This document shows, piece after piece, positions 6,142 through 12,965 of a DNA stretch of 22,194 nt. Below the pieces are notes generated by a model, which was not told the origin of the DNA, ran no database searches, and saw nothing but the letters and a program-made list of their open reading frames with translations. Source of the DNA: JBGTLA01 sp041744375. Its GTDB lineage: Bacteria; Actinomycetota; Acidimicrobiia; Spongiisociales; ZC4RG35. The stretch is from the NCBI GenBank assembly GCA_041744375.1, contig JBGTLA010000031.1:1-22194 (forward strand), written 5' to 3'. Every line of letters begins with the position of its first letter. The first letter of the stretch is position 1. Both the position numbers and the translations under genes were made by a program.

Positions 6142-7926
6142 TCATGGTTCCATGACCATCGACCTGAAGGCGGAATGGCTTTGTAGAAGGGTTTCATAGG
6201 ATCCTTCGCCGGCGATGCGACCCTCATCTACGAATATCACTCGGTCGCTATTTCTCACAGTCGAAAGGCGGTGAGCGATCAAGATGATGGTGTGGTGCCC
6301 GCGCAGACGTTCTATCGAGGCCATCAGTTGGGCTTCGGTCGCATTGTCAAGTGCCGAAGTGCCTTCGTCGAAGACAAGGACGGCCGGGCGGCGATAAAGT
6401 GCCCGGGCGATGGCGATTCGCTGCCTTTGGCCTCCGGAAATGCGAACTCCCCGCTCCCCCACAGTGGTATTCAGCCCGTTGGGCAAAGAGGCTATAAAAC
6501 CTGTCAGTTGGGCAAGCTCGATTGCATCGCTCAGGGCTTCCTCATCGACCTCTTCCTCTGGGACACCCAATGCCACGTTCCGTCGCAATGTGTCGTCGAT
6601 GAGGAAGACCACCTGGGAGACAACCCCAAGATTCTGCTGCCACGCACGTGTGTTATCGATCAGGTCGACTCCGTCAATTGTCACTCGCCCTTCGGTCGGT
6701 TCAAGGAGACCGATGATGATGTCGGCGAGGGTGGTCTTCCCTCCGCCGGTGGGACCACATATACCGACCTGTTGATCACGGGTGATGGTGAGGTCGATGT
6801 CGCTCAAGGCGTTACTGTGAGCACCTTCGTAGCGAAACGTCACCCCCTGGAGACAAACTGAATCCCGGAAAGGCAGTGGATCGATTCGGCTTGGGCCCGT
6901 TGGGACCGATTCCACGGCAACGAGGTCGGCGTGGAGATCCTCCAGGGGCGCACTGGCATGCCTGAGATCGTTGAACCCTCCGATGATGTTCTGGAGAGAC
7001 GGCTGAAGCCTCAGCGCGACATAGGCAAATAGGCCGAGGATTGAGAGAACCTCCTGCGACTCCACCCCCCCAACCACTGCGAATCCGAAACTCAAGAGAA
7101 TGAAACCAAGGAGTGCTGTCTCGATGATTACAGGAGGGAGAGCACCGATCGTAGATCGGAGATAGCTTGCCCTGGCGAGCTTCAGCCTGCTCTTACTGTA
7201 CTGGGTTGCGAAGTACTGTTCTCGACCGAGCACCTTGATGTCACGCAGGCCTTGCAACGACTGCTGAAGCGATTTCAACGTCTCTCGACCCATCCGGTGG
7301 GCGGTTTTCCCGATGTGCTTCAGTTTGGGTTGAATGACGATTAAGAGGAGTGCAGCTGCCACCCCGATGATGACGATGGCGAGCCCGGTAGCGGCCGGCG
7401 CAATCGCCACCATGACAGCCAGCATACCGAGCGCAATGAGCGAGTCGGCTGCCACCTTTATGATCGGCAAGAACGCTCCTGTAACCACCTGCTGAACGGC
7501 GTGAAGACCGTTCCGTATCAACTCGGCGGAGTTGCGGCGGAGGTGCGTGGCATAGGGCCAATTCAGGTAACCTTCGACGAAACGGTTCGAGAGTCGCGCT
7601 CCGGCGTTATGGGCCACTCGATATTGAATGTACTTTGCGGCTACTTTGACGAGTGCCCGAAAGACAAAGAACGCCCCCATCGCGACAACTAGCGATAACA
7701 GCAAGGTGTCGTGGTCAATCTCACCTGTCAGGTTCTCGATATCGCCGACCAACGGAAGAACGATGTCTGCGCTTTGGTCGACTACCAGGCTGAGCAGGAT
7801 GAAGACAAGGACGGCCCCGATCATCTCCAACCCGCTGACGGCGACAGCCAGCACGACCAGGAGTATCCAACGACTGCGCTCCTCGCGGCCGATGAGATGC
7901 AACGCTTGACGTAGCGTGCTCAACAC
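6142..7926 (-). CDS. ABC transporter, fused membrane and ATPase domains (glycan flippase/exporter type)
   Basis: A half-transporter of 594 aa that should dimerise in the cytoplasmic membrane. Seen: hydrophobic helices near residues 19-50, 75-95, 155-200 and 265-300 forming the exporter membrane domain. These are followed by an ATPase with Walker A G-P-T-G-G-G-K-T-T (about 391-399), a Q-loop in N-L-G-V-V-S-Q-V-V-F-L, the signature I-S-G-G-Q-R-Q-R-I (about 494-502), Walker B A-V-L-V-F-D-E-G-T-S-A-L-D and the switch histidine in I-A-H-R-L-S-T-V. The glutamate after Walker B D is present, so it should hydrolyse ATP. Length and domain order match PglK/MsbA-like flippases, and the neighbouring neu operon suggests a lipid-linked glycan as cargo; that link is inference. 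Start is GTG 7926; its only AGGAG-like element is more than 20 bases away, so a nearby downstream start is possible. Confidence 0.9.
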   Translation of the reverse strand: MLSTLRQALHLIGREERSRWILLVVLAVAVSGLEMIGAVLVFILLSLVVDQSADIVLPLVGDIENLTGEIDHDTLLLSLVVAMGAFFVFRALVKVAAKYIQYRVAHNAGARLSNRFVEGYLNWPYATHLRRNSAELIRNGLHAVQQVVTGAFLPIIKVAADSLIALGMLAVMVAIAPAATGLAIVIIGVAAALLLIVIQPKLKHIGKTAHRMGRETLKSLQQSLQGLRDIKVLGREQYFATQYSKSRLKLARASYLRSTIGALPPVIIETALLGFILLSFGFAVVGGVESQEVLSILGLFAYVALRLQPSLQNIIGGFNDLRHASAPLEDLHADLVAVESVPTGPSRIDPLPFRDSVCLQGVTFRYEGAHSNALSDIDLTITRDQQVGICGPTGGGKTTLADIIIGLLEPTEGRVTIDGVDLIDNTRAWQQNLGVVSQVVFLIDDTLRRNVALGVPEEEVDEEALSDAIELAQLTGFIASLPNGLNTTVGERGVRISGGQRQRIAIARALYRRPAVLVFDEGTSALDNATEAQLMASIERLRGHHTIILIAHRLSTVRNSDRVIFVDEGRIAGEGSYETLLQSHSAFRSMVMEP

Positions 7927-8057
7927 AGGTGCAGTACCGGTGGCAAGCTCCTGAAGTCATTCAAGGTTGCGCCCTCTCATGAGTACACGGGTCTCGTCGG
8001 CCGATCCCACATCCGAACAGTATCGTTTCGTGTCTTGAGCGCAAGGGCAAGTGGACA
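7927..8057. promoter_or_regulatory. Divergent intergenic region (131 bp) between ABC transporter and the ParB-like gene
   Basis: The two genes point away from each other, so both promoters should lie here. On the minus strand TTGCGC and TACTGT stand 16 bases apart, roughly at -35/-10 spacing for the ABC/neu transcripts, but the match to consensus is weak. On the plus strand AAGGG lies about 10 bases before the ATG at 8058. The CTTG-agcg-CAAG hairpin at about 8035-8046 is short. Promoter placement is inference. Confidence 0.35.
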
Positions 8058-8912
8058 ATGCGACGTTCCATACTGATTGGACACCTGCGGAGGCTCGGCC
8101 TTTGGGGTGTCGGACGGCGCGTGCATCGGATGTTGGCTCGGCCGATCTGCACCCTGATACACGAGGCCGTCTGTCGCCTCGGGCCAGCGCTTTCGCCAAC
8201 CGATCTATTTCTCAAACACGTGTACGACTATCGTATGGTCTTCATCGATCCTGACTCAGTGACGACGGTGTTGAAGGCGGGCGCATGGCCAGGGAGGGGT
8301 GACTCAGGACCGAGGTTTGAAAAGCTGCAAAGGTGGCTTGCGCAGGGCGGTGGATGGAAGACAGCGCAACGCCACATCACGAGGAATTTCCATGGTCGCT
8401 TCGTTGCCGAGGGCGACTGGGATGCAAAGAGTGAAACCTTCGCGGCGCTTCCCGTGGTCACCCAGCTATTCCAAGAGGGAAAGGCCCCGGAAGAGACCGA
8501 TCTCTACCAGCGACGCCTGCGGAAGATCGAAGCCGGTGAGTTGGCATGGACAAAGGGTTGCCGCACTCAGGCGGAACTCGACCAGCAATTCGCAGAACTC
8601 ATTCGAACTTTTGAGGCTATTCGGGCGACCGGCTACCGCACGCAGGTTGAACTCGGACGTGACGGAGCCGACGAGATTCGGGTTTGCGTCGACCGGCAGG
8701 GTCGGCTGTGTGTCTACGGGGGCGGCACACACCGGCTAGCGATCGCCAAGCTGTTGAAGCTGCCGCGTGTTCCCGTGATCATCGGCCGTGTGCATGCTTT
8801 ATGGGTTGACGCATGGATGCGTGAACTCGGTACATCTGACATCGTCGCCGCCGTCGCCGAGGGGGTCAAGGATCTGGTTTCCGCGTCTAGCTCGGAAAGC
8901 CTGCAAGGCTAG
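8058..8912 (+). CDS. Uncharacterised protein with ParB/Srx-like C-terminal motif
   Basis: No specific function recognised. The 284-aa protein has a basic N-terminus (M-R-R-S-I-L-I-G-H-L-R-R) with no clear signal peptide. Near the C-terminus (about 190-240) is G-Y-R-T-Q-V-E-L, then D-E-I-R-V-C-V-D-R-Q-G-R-L, then Y-G-G-G-T-H-R-L-A-I-A-K-L-L-K-L and V-P-V-I-I-G-R-V. The arrangement R-x-G-x(5)-G-G-x-H-R-L-A-I-A-K resembles the nucleotide-binding core of ParB/sulfiredoxin-fold proteins (D-G-x-H-R-L-A-x-A). To my knowledge, proteins of this look are found as hypotheticals in polysaccharide gene clusters. It is a single gene, divergent from the ABC transporter and convergent with the SLH protein. 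ATG 8058 has an AAGGG upstream. A role in glycan metabolism rather than DNA partitioning is inferred from context only. Confidence 0.75.
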   Translation: MRRSILIGHLRRLGLWGVGRRVHRMLARPICTLIHEAVCRLGPALSPTDLFLKHVYDYRMVFIDPDSVTTVLKAGAWPGRGDSGPRFEKLQRWLAQGGGWKTAQRHITRNFHGRFVAEGDWDAKSETFAALPVVTQLFQEGKAPEETDLYQRRLRKIEAGELAWTKGCRTQAELDQQFAELIRTFEAIRATGYRTQVELGRDGADEIRVCVDRQGRLCVYGGGTHRLAIAKLLKLPRVPVIIGRVHALWVDAWMRELGTSDIVAAVAEGVKDLVSASSSESLQG

Positions 8913-8915
8913 GCA

Positions 8916-8938
8916 CCTCCCCGAAGTTCGAGGGGAGG
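8916..8938. terminator. Stem-loop between convergent genes
   Basis: CCTCCCC at 8916-8922 pairs perfectly with GGGGAGG at 8932-8938 around a 9-base loop. It lies just after the TAG of the ParB-like gene (8910-8912) and just before the stop of the SLH gene (8942-8944 on the minus strand), so it could stop transcripts from both sides. There is no T run, as is common in high-GC actinobacteria. Confidence 0.55.
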
Positions 8939-8941
8939 GCC

Positions 8942-10687
8942 TCAACTCGGTGGAAGGCAGTCAGCTCCGTCGACTTCCATCGTTGTCCCAGGAATCCACG
9001 AAGCCCACATCACATCTTCGCAAGCTATGCCCGTGTTCTCCAACACATGATGAATGGCAACGCCATTGCCTAGGCCGCTATCAACAACGAACGCGCCGAT
9101 CTCTACGTCTCGGAACGTAACGGTTCCAACCTTCTTGTGGGTGAACGTCCGCACCTCATCGATCCTCCCGGAAGTGACTGACCAGCCAACAGCGTGAACA
9201 TGCATATAAGGCACGTCGATGTTGCGGTACTCGTAACGGGTGGTGTAAGCGCCGTGCGAGATGCCCTCACCTCCCGAGAAACCATCGATTACATGGTCGT
9301 CATTGGAGTTCTGCCAAACCCAGATGCCATGACACTTCGAGTTGAACGTCTTCAGGTTGGTGGCTTCCCAGACACCCGAGAAGTGAATGTTGAAACCGGG
9401 CCAACGGAACCCCGAACAGTTTTTCGTCCCGTCGATGTTGCGGGCCACCGAATCACGGATGACGTTCCCCGTCCCCGCGCCCAGGTCGATCGCCGTGTGG
9501 GTCTTGTCCTTGCTATCGAACGAGTAGCTGTCGATCGCCAGGATGCGGTCGTAGAGGATGTCGTGAGAATGGTCCTCGGGGTGGTTCAGGTTGTCCCACC
9601 AGTACGACGGCCCGCGCACATTCGAGGCGATAGTGTCCCGGAACGTGATCCCATGCGATCCGTGAGGCACGAATGCCCGGTTCGTGGAGTTCTTCACGAC
9701 CACACCCTCGACGAGTGTTCCCCGTGATCCGTTCCCGACTAGGTGCCAATGCAAGGGATAGTGGCCGAGCTCCTCCTTGGGCTGGAGATCGATCTCCACG
9801 AACCGAAGGATCGAAGGCTTAGAGCCCTCCATGAACATGATGTCGCCGTGGCCGAAGATTTTGACGTCGCGCGTCAGGTTCTGGGTGAGGCCATCATCGG
9901 ACCATGTGGTGGTGGGCGTGCCCTGCCAGTCGACCGATGCTCCGGTGTGGATCATCAGACGGGCCCCGTTGCGGAACTCGATCGAGTCTCCGGCCCGTAG
10001 CACCATGCGTTCGTGCATGATCATGGTGTCCTCATCCACCACGATGCGCTGGGCGGGCGTGGGAGGCACGATGGGATTGAGCCCCAGGGCGCGGGCGAGG
10101 AAGCTGGCCATCTGATCTCGTCGGACGAGCTCTTCGGGGCAATAACGGTCGTTGACGGGAGGATTGCATCCCTTGGTTATCCCGGCAGCCGCCAAGCGCT
10201 CGATGTCGCCTTTGAATATTCCGTCGACGTCGTTGAAGGGGTCGTCGACTCCGGGGTCGGAATAACCGAACGCTCTGACCAGGAAGGCAGCCATCTGGCC
10301 ACGTGTGATGGCTTGGTCGGGACAAAAGCGGTTGTTGGCAGGAGGATTGCAGCCGCGTGTAACCCCAATGGCGGCCAGGGCGTTGATGTCGGCCTGGAAG
10401 ACTGATTCCTCATCGTCTTCGAAGGCGTTCGCAGATGAACGAGGAATTCCCAGCGCTCTGACGAGGAAGGCCGCCATCTGGCCTCTGGTCACCGCTTGAT
10501 CGGGGCAGTAGAGGTAGTTGCTGGGCGGGTTGCATCCCTTGGTGATTCCCGCTTCGGCTATCGCCTCGATGAAACCCTCGTGCACGTTGCCGTCGTCGTC
10601 GGTGAAGGTACCTCCGGGTACCACGGGTTCGGCAGTCGCCGGAGCAGACGTTCCGAGGAGGGAGACGACGACGAGAAGGATGGCCAT
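8942..10687 (-). CDS. Secreted protein: three SLH-like repeats plus CEMIP/G8-like right-handed beta-helix domain
   Basis: Probable cell-surface protein of 581 aa. A hydrophobic signal segment (2-13) ends in A-P-A-T-A (cleavage about residue 19). Three S-layer-homology-like repeats follow at about 26-80, 87-141 and 148-202, each with G-(I/V)-T-(K/R)-G-C-N-P-P, a second Cys nine residues later, and R-(G/D)-Q-M-A-(A/S)-F-L. From about 214 to the end is a beta-helix-like domain: V-V-D-E-D-T-M-I-M, I-F-G-H-G-D-I-M-F-M, G-H-Y-P-L-H-W-H-L (308-316), then H-G-S-H-G-I-T-F-R-D-T-I. The Y-P-x-H-W/F-H block followed by a G-(S/T)-H-G strand is characteristic of the CEMIP/TMEM2 (G8-associated) family, some of whose members depolymerise hyaluronan; activity here is unproved. 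The n-region before ATG 10687 lacks Lys/Arg. The frame is open upstream but offers only CTG codons, so the start is uncertain by a few residues. Confidence 0.82.
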   Translation of the reverse strand: MAILLVVVSLLGTSAPATAEPVVPGGTFTDDDGNVHEGFIEAIAEAGITKGCNPPSNYLYCPDQAVTRGQMAAFLVRALGIPRSSANAFEDDEESVFQADINALAAIGVTRGCNPPANNRFCPDQAITRGQMAAFLVRAFGYSDPGVDDPFNDVDGIFKGDIERLAAAGITKGCNPPVNDRYCPEELVRRDQMASFLARALGLNPIVPPTPAQRIVVDEDTMIMHERMVLRAGDSIEFRNGARLMIHTGASVDWQGTPTTTWSDDGLTQNLTRDVKIFGHGDIMFMEGSKPSILRFVEIDLQPKEELGHYPLHWHLVGNGSRGTLVEGVVVKNSTNRAFVPHGSHGITFRDTIASNVRGPSYWWDNLNHPEDHSHDILYDRILAIDSYSFDSKDKTHTAIDLGAGTGNVIRDSVARNIDGTKNCSGFRWPGFNIHFSGVWEATNLKTFNSKCHGIWVWQNSNDDHVIDGFSGGEGISHGAYTTRYEYRNIDVPYMHVHAVGWSVTSGRIDEVRTFTHKKVGTVTFRDVEIGAFVVDSGLGNGVAIHHVLENTGIACEDVMWASWIPGTTMEVDGADCLPPS

Positions 10688-10885
10688 ACCGAGTCCCAGC
10701 TGAAAAGGTGTGGCCAGGTGTTGAGTTGATTCAGAGAGTCGCAGGCTCGCTCCCTTCCAGGAGACTCATCACAGCCATTTTCTCAGTCCGCCGAGAACAG
10801 CGGTCACTGAGTGAGGGATGATTCGGATACGACCCGAATCATCGCAGGGCTCGTGATAGATTCACCAGTGTCACAGGGGTGACGA
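10688..10885. other. 198-bp intergenic region upstream of the SLH gene
   Basis: It should hold the SLH gene promoter (minus strand) and the end of the deacetylase transcript. The only structure I can point to is the 10-bp stem-loop at 10817-10843; no convincing -35/-10 pair was recognised. Confidence 0.4.
10817..10843. terminator. Perfect 10-bp stem-loop downstream of the deacetylase gene
   Basis: GATGATTCGG (10817-10826) pairs with CCGAATCATC (10834-10843) around a 7-base loop. It lies 43 bp past the deacetylase stop on the minus strand, a normal place for a terminator, but no T run follows. It could instead be an operator for the downstream SLH gene. Confidence 0.45.
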
Positions 10886-11998
10886 TCAGTCGATAAGACG
10901 TCGGCCGGAAGTCGCTTCACCTTGAGTACAACGTCCAGTTCGTGATCCTGCAAGTCTGGTCCGCAAGTCGAGTGTTAGGGGGTGGACGCCGCTGAGGATG
11001 GCGCGAAAGCGTTCCATCGTCAGGTCAGAGTTGGTCCGCAAGCGGGAAAGTCGGAACCGAGACATGGTGTCTGGCTTCGCCAGGTGGTGGTCGAACAGCA
11101 CGGCGACCTGATAGCCCAGCCGCCGCAATTCGTCCTCAGAAGCAACTGCATGGTTGCCGTTCGGGTATGCGAAAACGGGGGTCTGATGAGGGAACGCCTG
11201 CATTATCCAATCGTGAGCTTCGGTCACTTGCTGTCGTTGGACCTCTGGACTGCATGTGTCCAAGCAGGGATGATCCCAAGAGTGATTGGCCACGGTCCCA
11301 CCCGCTGACACGTACCGTCCAAGTTCCTCTCTGGTGATCTGTCGGCGCGAAACCAGCATTCCCCGTTCTTTGAGCACGGTGCCGAGTCCTGCCACGATCG
11401 AACGTCGCTGAACATCAGGCATTGCTTTGAGCACCTGCAGCTGGATAGCTTCGTCGCCGGTTGGCAGCCCGGCAGGCGCCGGCAGGCCCGAGCCGTTGAA
11501 AGCCTCAACGACCTGCCACCAGAAGGGGTTCTGTGTGTCGACGAGGCCAGGGCAGATGAACATCGTGGAGGGCAGCTTGTACCGAAGGAGAACCGGCAAA
11601 GCGAGGTCGATCACACTGGGATCGCCGTCATCGAAGGTGATCCAGACCGAGTAGTCGGGCAGACGCGCTCGGCGCTCAATCGCATCCAGCACGTGATTAA
11701 CTCCGACCGGATGAAAGTAACGTCGCAGATACTCCATCTGCTTGGCAAAGCGTGCAGCGTCAGAGATCCCGTGGTAAGCGAGGACTCGAAGATTCTGACG
11801 CGTGACCATCTTGGCGAGCCCGCTGATTGGCACCGACCCTGCCACGGCATCGAACCAGGCTCCCATCCGTGTGGCGGCCAATGACCTCGTTCCAACCAAG
11901 CGAATCTCCCGGGTGTGGCGCAGTGAGGTGACCATACCGATCCGAACTTGTCGACTTTCTCTAGATTTGCGTGACGCTTCCAGTCGGAAACGGTCCAC
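10886..11998 (-). CDS. Polysaccharide deacetylase family protein (NodB homology domain)
   Basis: Carbohydrate esterase family 4-type enzyme expected to remove N- or O-acetyl groups from a polysaccharide. Seen in 370 aa: L-A-Y-H-G-I at 73-78; motif 1 T-F-D-D-G-D at 121-126, with the catalytic base and metal Asp; motif 2 N-H-S-W-D-H-P at 238-244, with the two metal-binding His; and F-A-Y-P-N-G-N at 276-282. An insert of about 100 residues separates motifs 1 and 2, more than in classic NodB, as in some EPS-cluster deacetylases. There is no signal peptide at the GTG (11998) start, so a cytoplasmic site or a different start is possible; ATG 11935 is an alternative. GTG 11998 is favoured because its leader mirrors that of the divergent sulfotransferase gene. 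Confidence 0.88.
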   Translation of the reverse strand: MDRFRLEASRKSRESRQVRIGMVTSLRHTREIRLVGTRSLAATRMGAWFDAVAGSVPISGLAKMVTRQNLRVLAYHGISDAARFAKQMEYLRRYFHPVGVNHVLDAIERRARLPDYSVWITFDDGDPSVIDLALPVLLRYKLPSTMFICPGLVDTQNPFWWQVVEAFNGSGLPAPAGLPTGDEAIQLQVLKAMPDVQRRSIVAGLGTVLKERGMLVSRRQITREELGRYVSAGGTVANHSWDHPCLDTCSPEVQRQQVTEAHDWIMQAFPHQTPVFAYPNGNHAVASEDELRRLGYQVAVLFDHHLAKPDTMSRFRLSRLRTNSDLTMERFRAILSGVHPLTLDLRTRLAGSRTGRCTQGEATSGRRLID

Positions 11999-12089
11999 AG
12001 CAAGCCGCCTTCGGAATCGTCAACGCCCGGGATCATCTTCGACGACATTGCGGGCCCTGAGGGCTGGCCAGTCCGAATAGGCTTGCTCC
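11999..12089. promoter_or_regulatory. Divergent intergenic region with mirrored gene leaders
   Basis: An interrupted inverted repeat frames this 91-bp spacer. AGCAAGCC-gcc-TTCGGA (11999-12015) and, 56 bp on, TCCGAA-ta-GGCTTGCT (12072-12087). Each arm sits directly before a GTG start, deacetylase on the left and sulfotransferase on the right. The spacer should contain both promoters. The arms could be shared operators, leader elements or duplicated RBS regions; which one is not visible from sequence. Confidence 0.5.
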
Positions 12090-12965
12090 GTGGCTCAAGC
12101 ACTGCAGGGAATTCGGGGGATGGTCACTGCGCCCATTCGACGCTATCGCTGGATGCGACTGCTGCGAAGCTGCGACTTTGACCCAGAACGCCTGGAGACC
12201 CCGTTGCAGGAGCCAGGCAATGACGACTTCATCATCTGTGGCTGCCCCCGGAGTGGAACGTCACTATTGGCGGCCGCGCTCTTTCAGCCCCCGGAGTCGG
12301 TCGTGTCTATGGAACCTTGGGACGGACTGCGGATGGAGCCGGCGGCCTTGTTCGCTTCCCTCCGTTCTGAGATAGAGGACGATGGTGTCTTGCGTCGTGG
12401 CCGCCTCGACATCTCAGCCCTCCAACAAGAGGGACGGGTCGCATGGGTACGCGATGGCGAACGGCTGGCGACTGTGGAGGTGGAGTCCAGATTCCGTTTG
12501 GGCGTCAAGTGGCCGGCGTTCTGGCGGTACCTCGACCGCCTGCCCAATACTCGCTTCCTCGTATGCGTTCGTGATCCAGTGGAGGTGGTCGCGTCCATGC
12601 GTCGCACCGGAGGGCGGTTGGCCGATGGATACGATTATGACGTCGCTTTCAATCGCGTCATGAATACCTACTTAAGGGACGCGACTTCTGATCCTGCCAT
12701 CCGAACGGCACTGCTATATGAATACGTAAACTCCCGGGTTGTTCCCCATGTTGACGATTCAAACGTCTTGGTTGTGCACTACGAACGATGGCTAGAGGAG
12801 CCGAAAGAACTATTGTCAGAAGTCGCCCACTTCCTGGGTCTCAAGAACATCGAATTGAATATTCGACCATATTCTTCCGCGCGAGAAGAGCCGCGCGGAG
12901 AAGTCGATTCTCTCGTGAGACGGTTCTCGCCGTCCGCTGAGCAATTCGGTTACCCATTGCCCTAA
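12090..12965 (+). CDS. Sulfotransferase family protein
   Basis: Likely transfers sulfate from PAPS to a glycan or lipid hydroxyl in the cytoplasm. Seen in 291 aa: the 5'-phosphosulfate-binding loop I-C-G-C-P-R-S-G-T-S-L-L at 49-60, the 3'-phosphate-binding R-D-P-V-E-V-V-A-S-M at 161-170, and L-V-V-H-Y-E-R-W near 230-238, where family members carry V-x-Y-E-x-L. Length is normal for bacterial sulfotransferase_3-type proteins. The start is GTG 12090; ATG 12120 with an upstream AGGGA is an alternative that would remove 10 residues. Its stop overlaps the next glycosyltransferase start (TAATG), so the two form an operon. No PAPS synthesis genes are in the window. Substrate unknown; sulfation of the locus glycan is inference. 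Confidence 0.87.
   Translation: MAQALQGIRGMVTAPIRRYRWMRLLRSCDFDPERLETPLQEPGNDDFIICGCPRSGTSLLAAALFQPPESVVSMEPWDGLRMEPAALFASLRSEIEDDGVLRRGRLDISALQQEGRVAWVRDGERLATVEVESRFRLGVKWPAFWRYLDRLPNTRFLVCVRDPVEVVASMRRTGGRLADGYDYDVAFNRVMNTYLRDATSDPAIRTALLYEYVNSRVVPHVDDSNVLVVHYERWLEEPKELLSEVAHFLGLKNIELNIRPYSSAREEPRGEVDSLVRRFSPSAEQFGYPLP

Noticed and set aside
8058..8912. Chromosome or plasmid partition ParB
   Set aside because: No helix-turn-helix, no ParA neighbour and no parS-like sites. Only the nucleotide-binding-like motif is shared.
10082..10612. CRISPR-like or satellite repeat
   Set aside because: The repeated DNA segments are the coding repeats of the SLH-like domain, too long and divergent for a CRISPR array.
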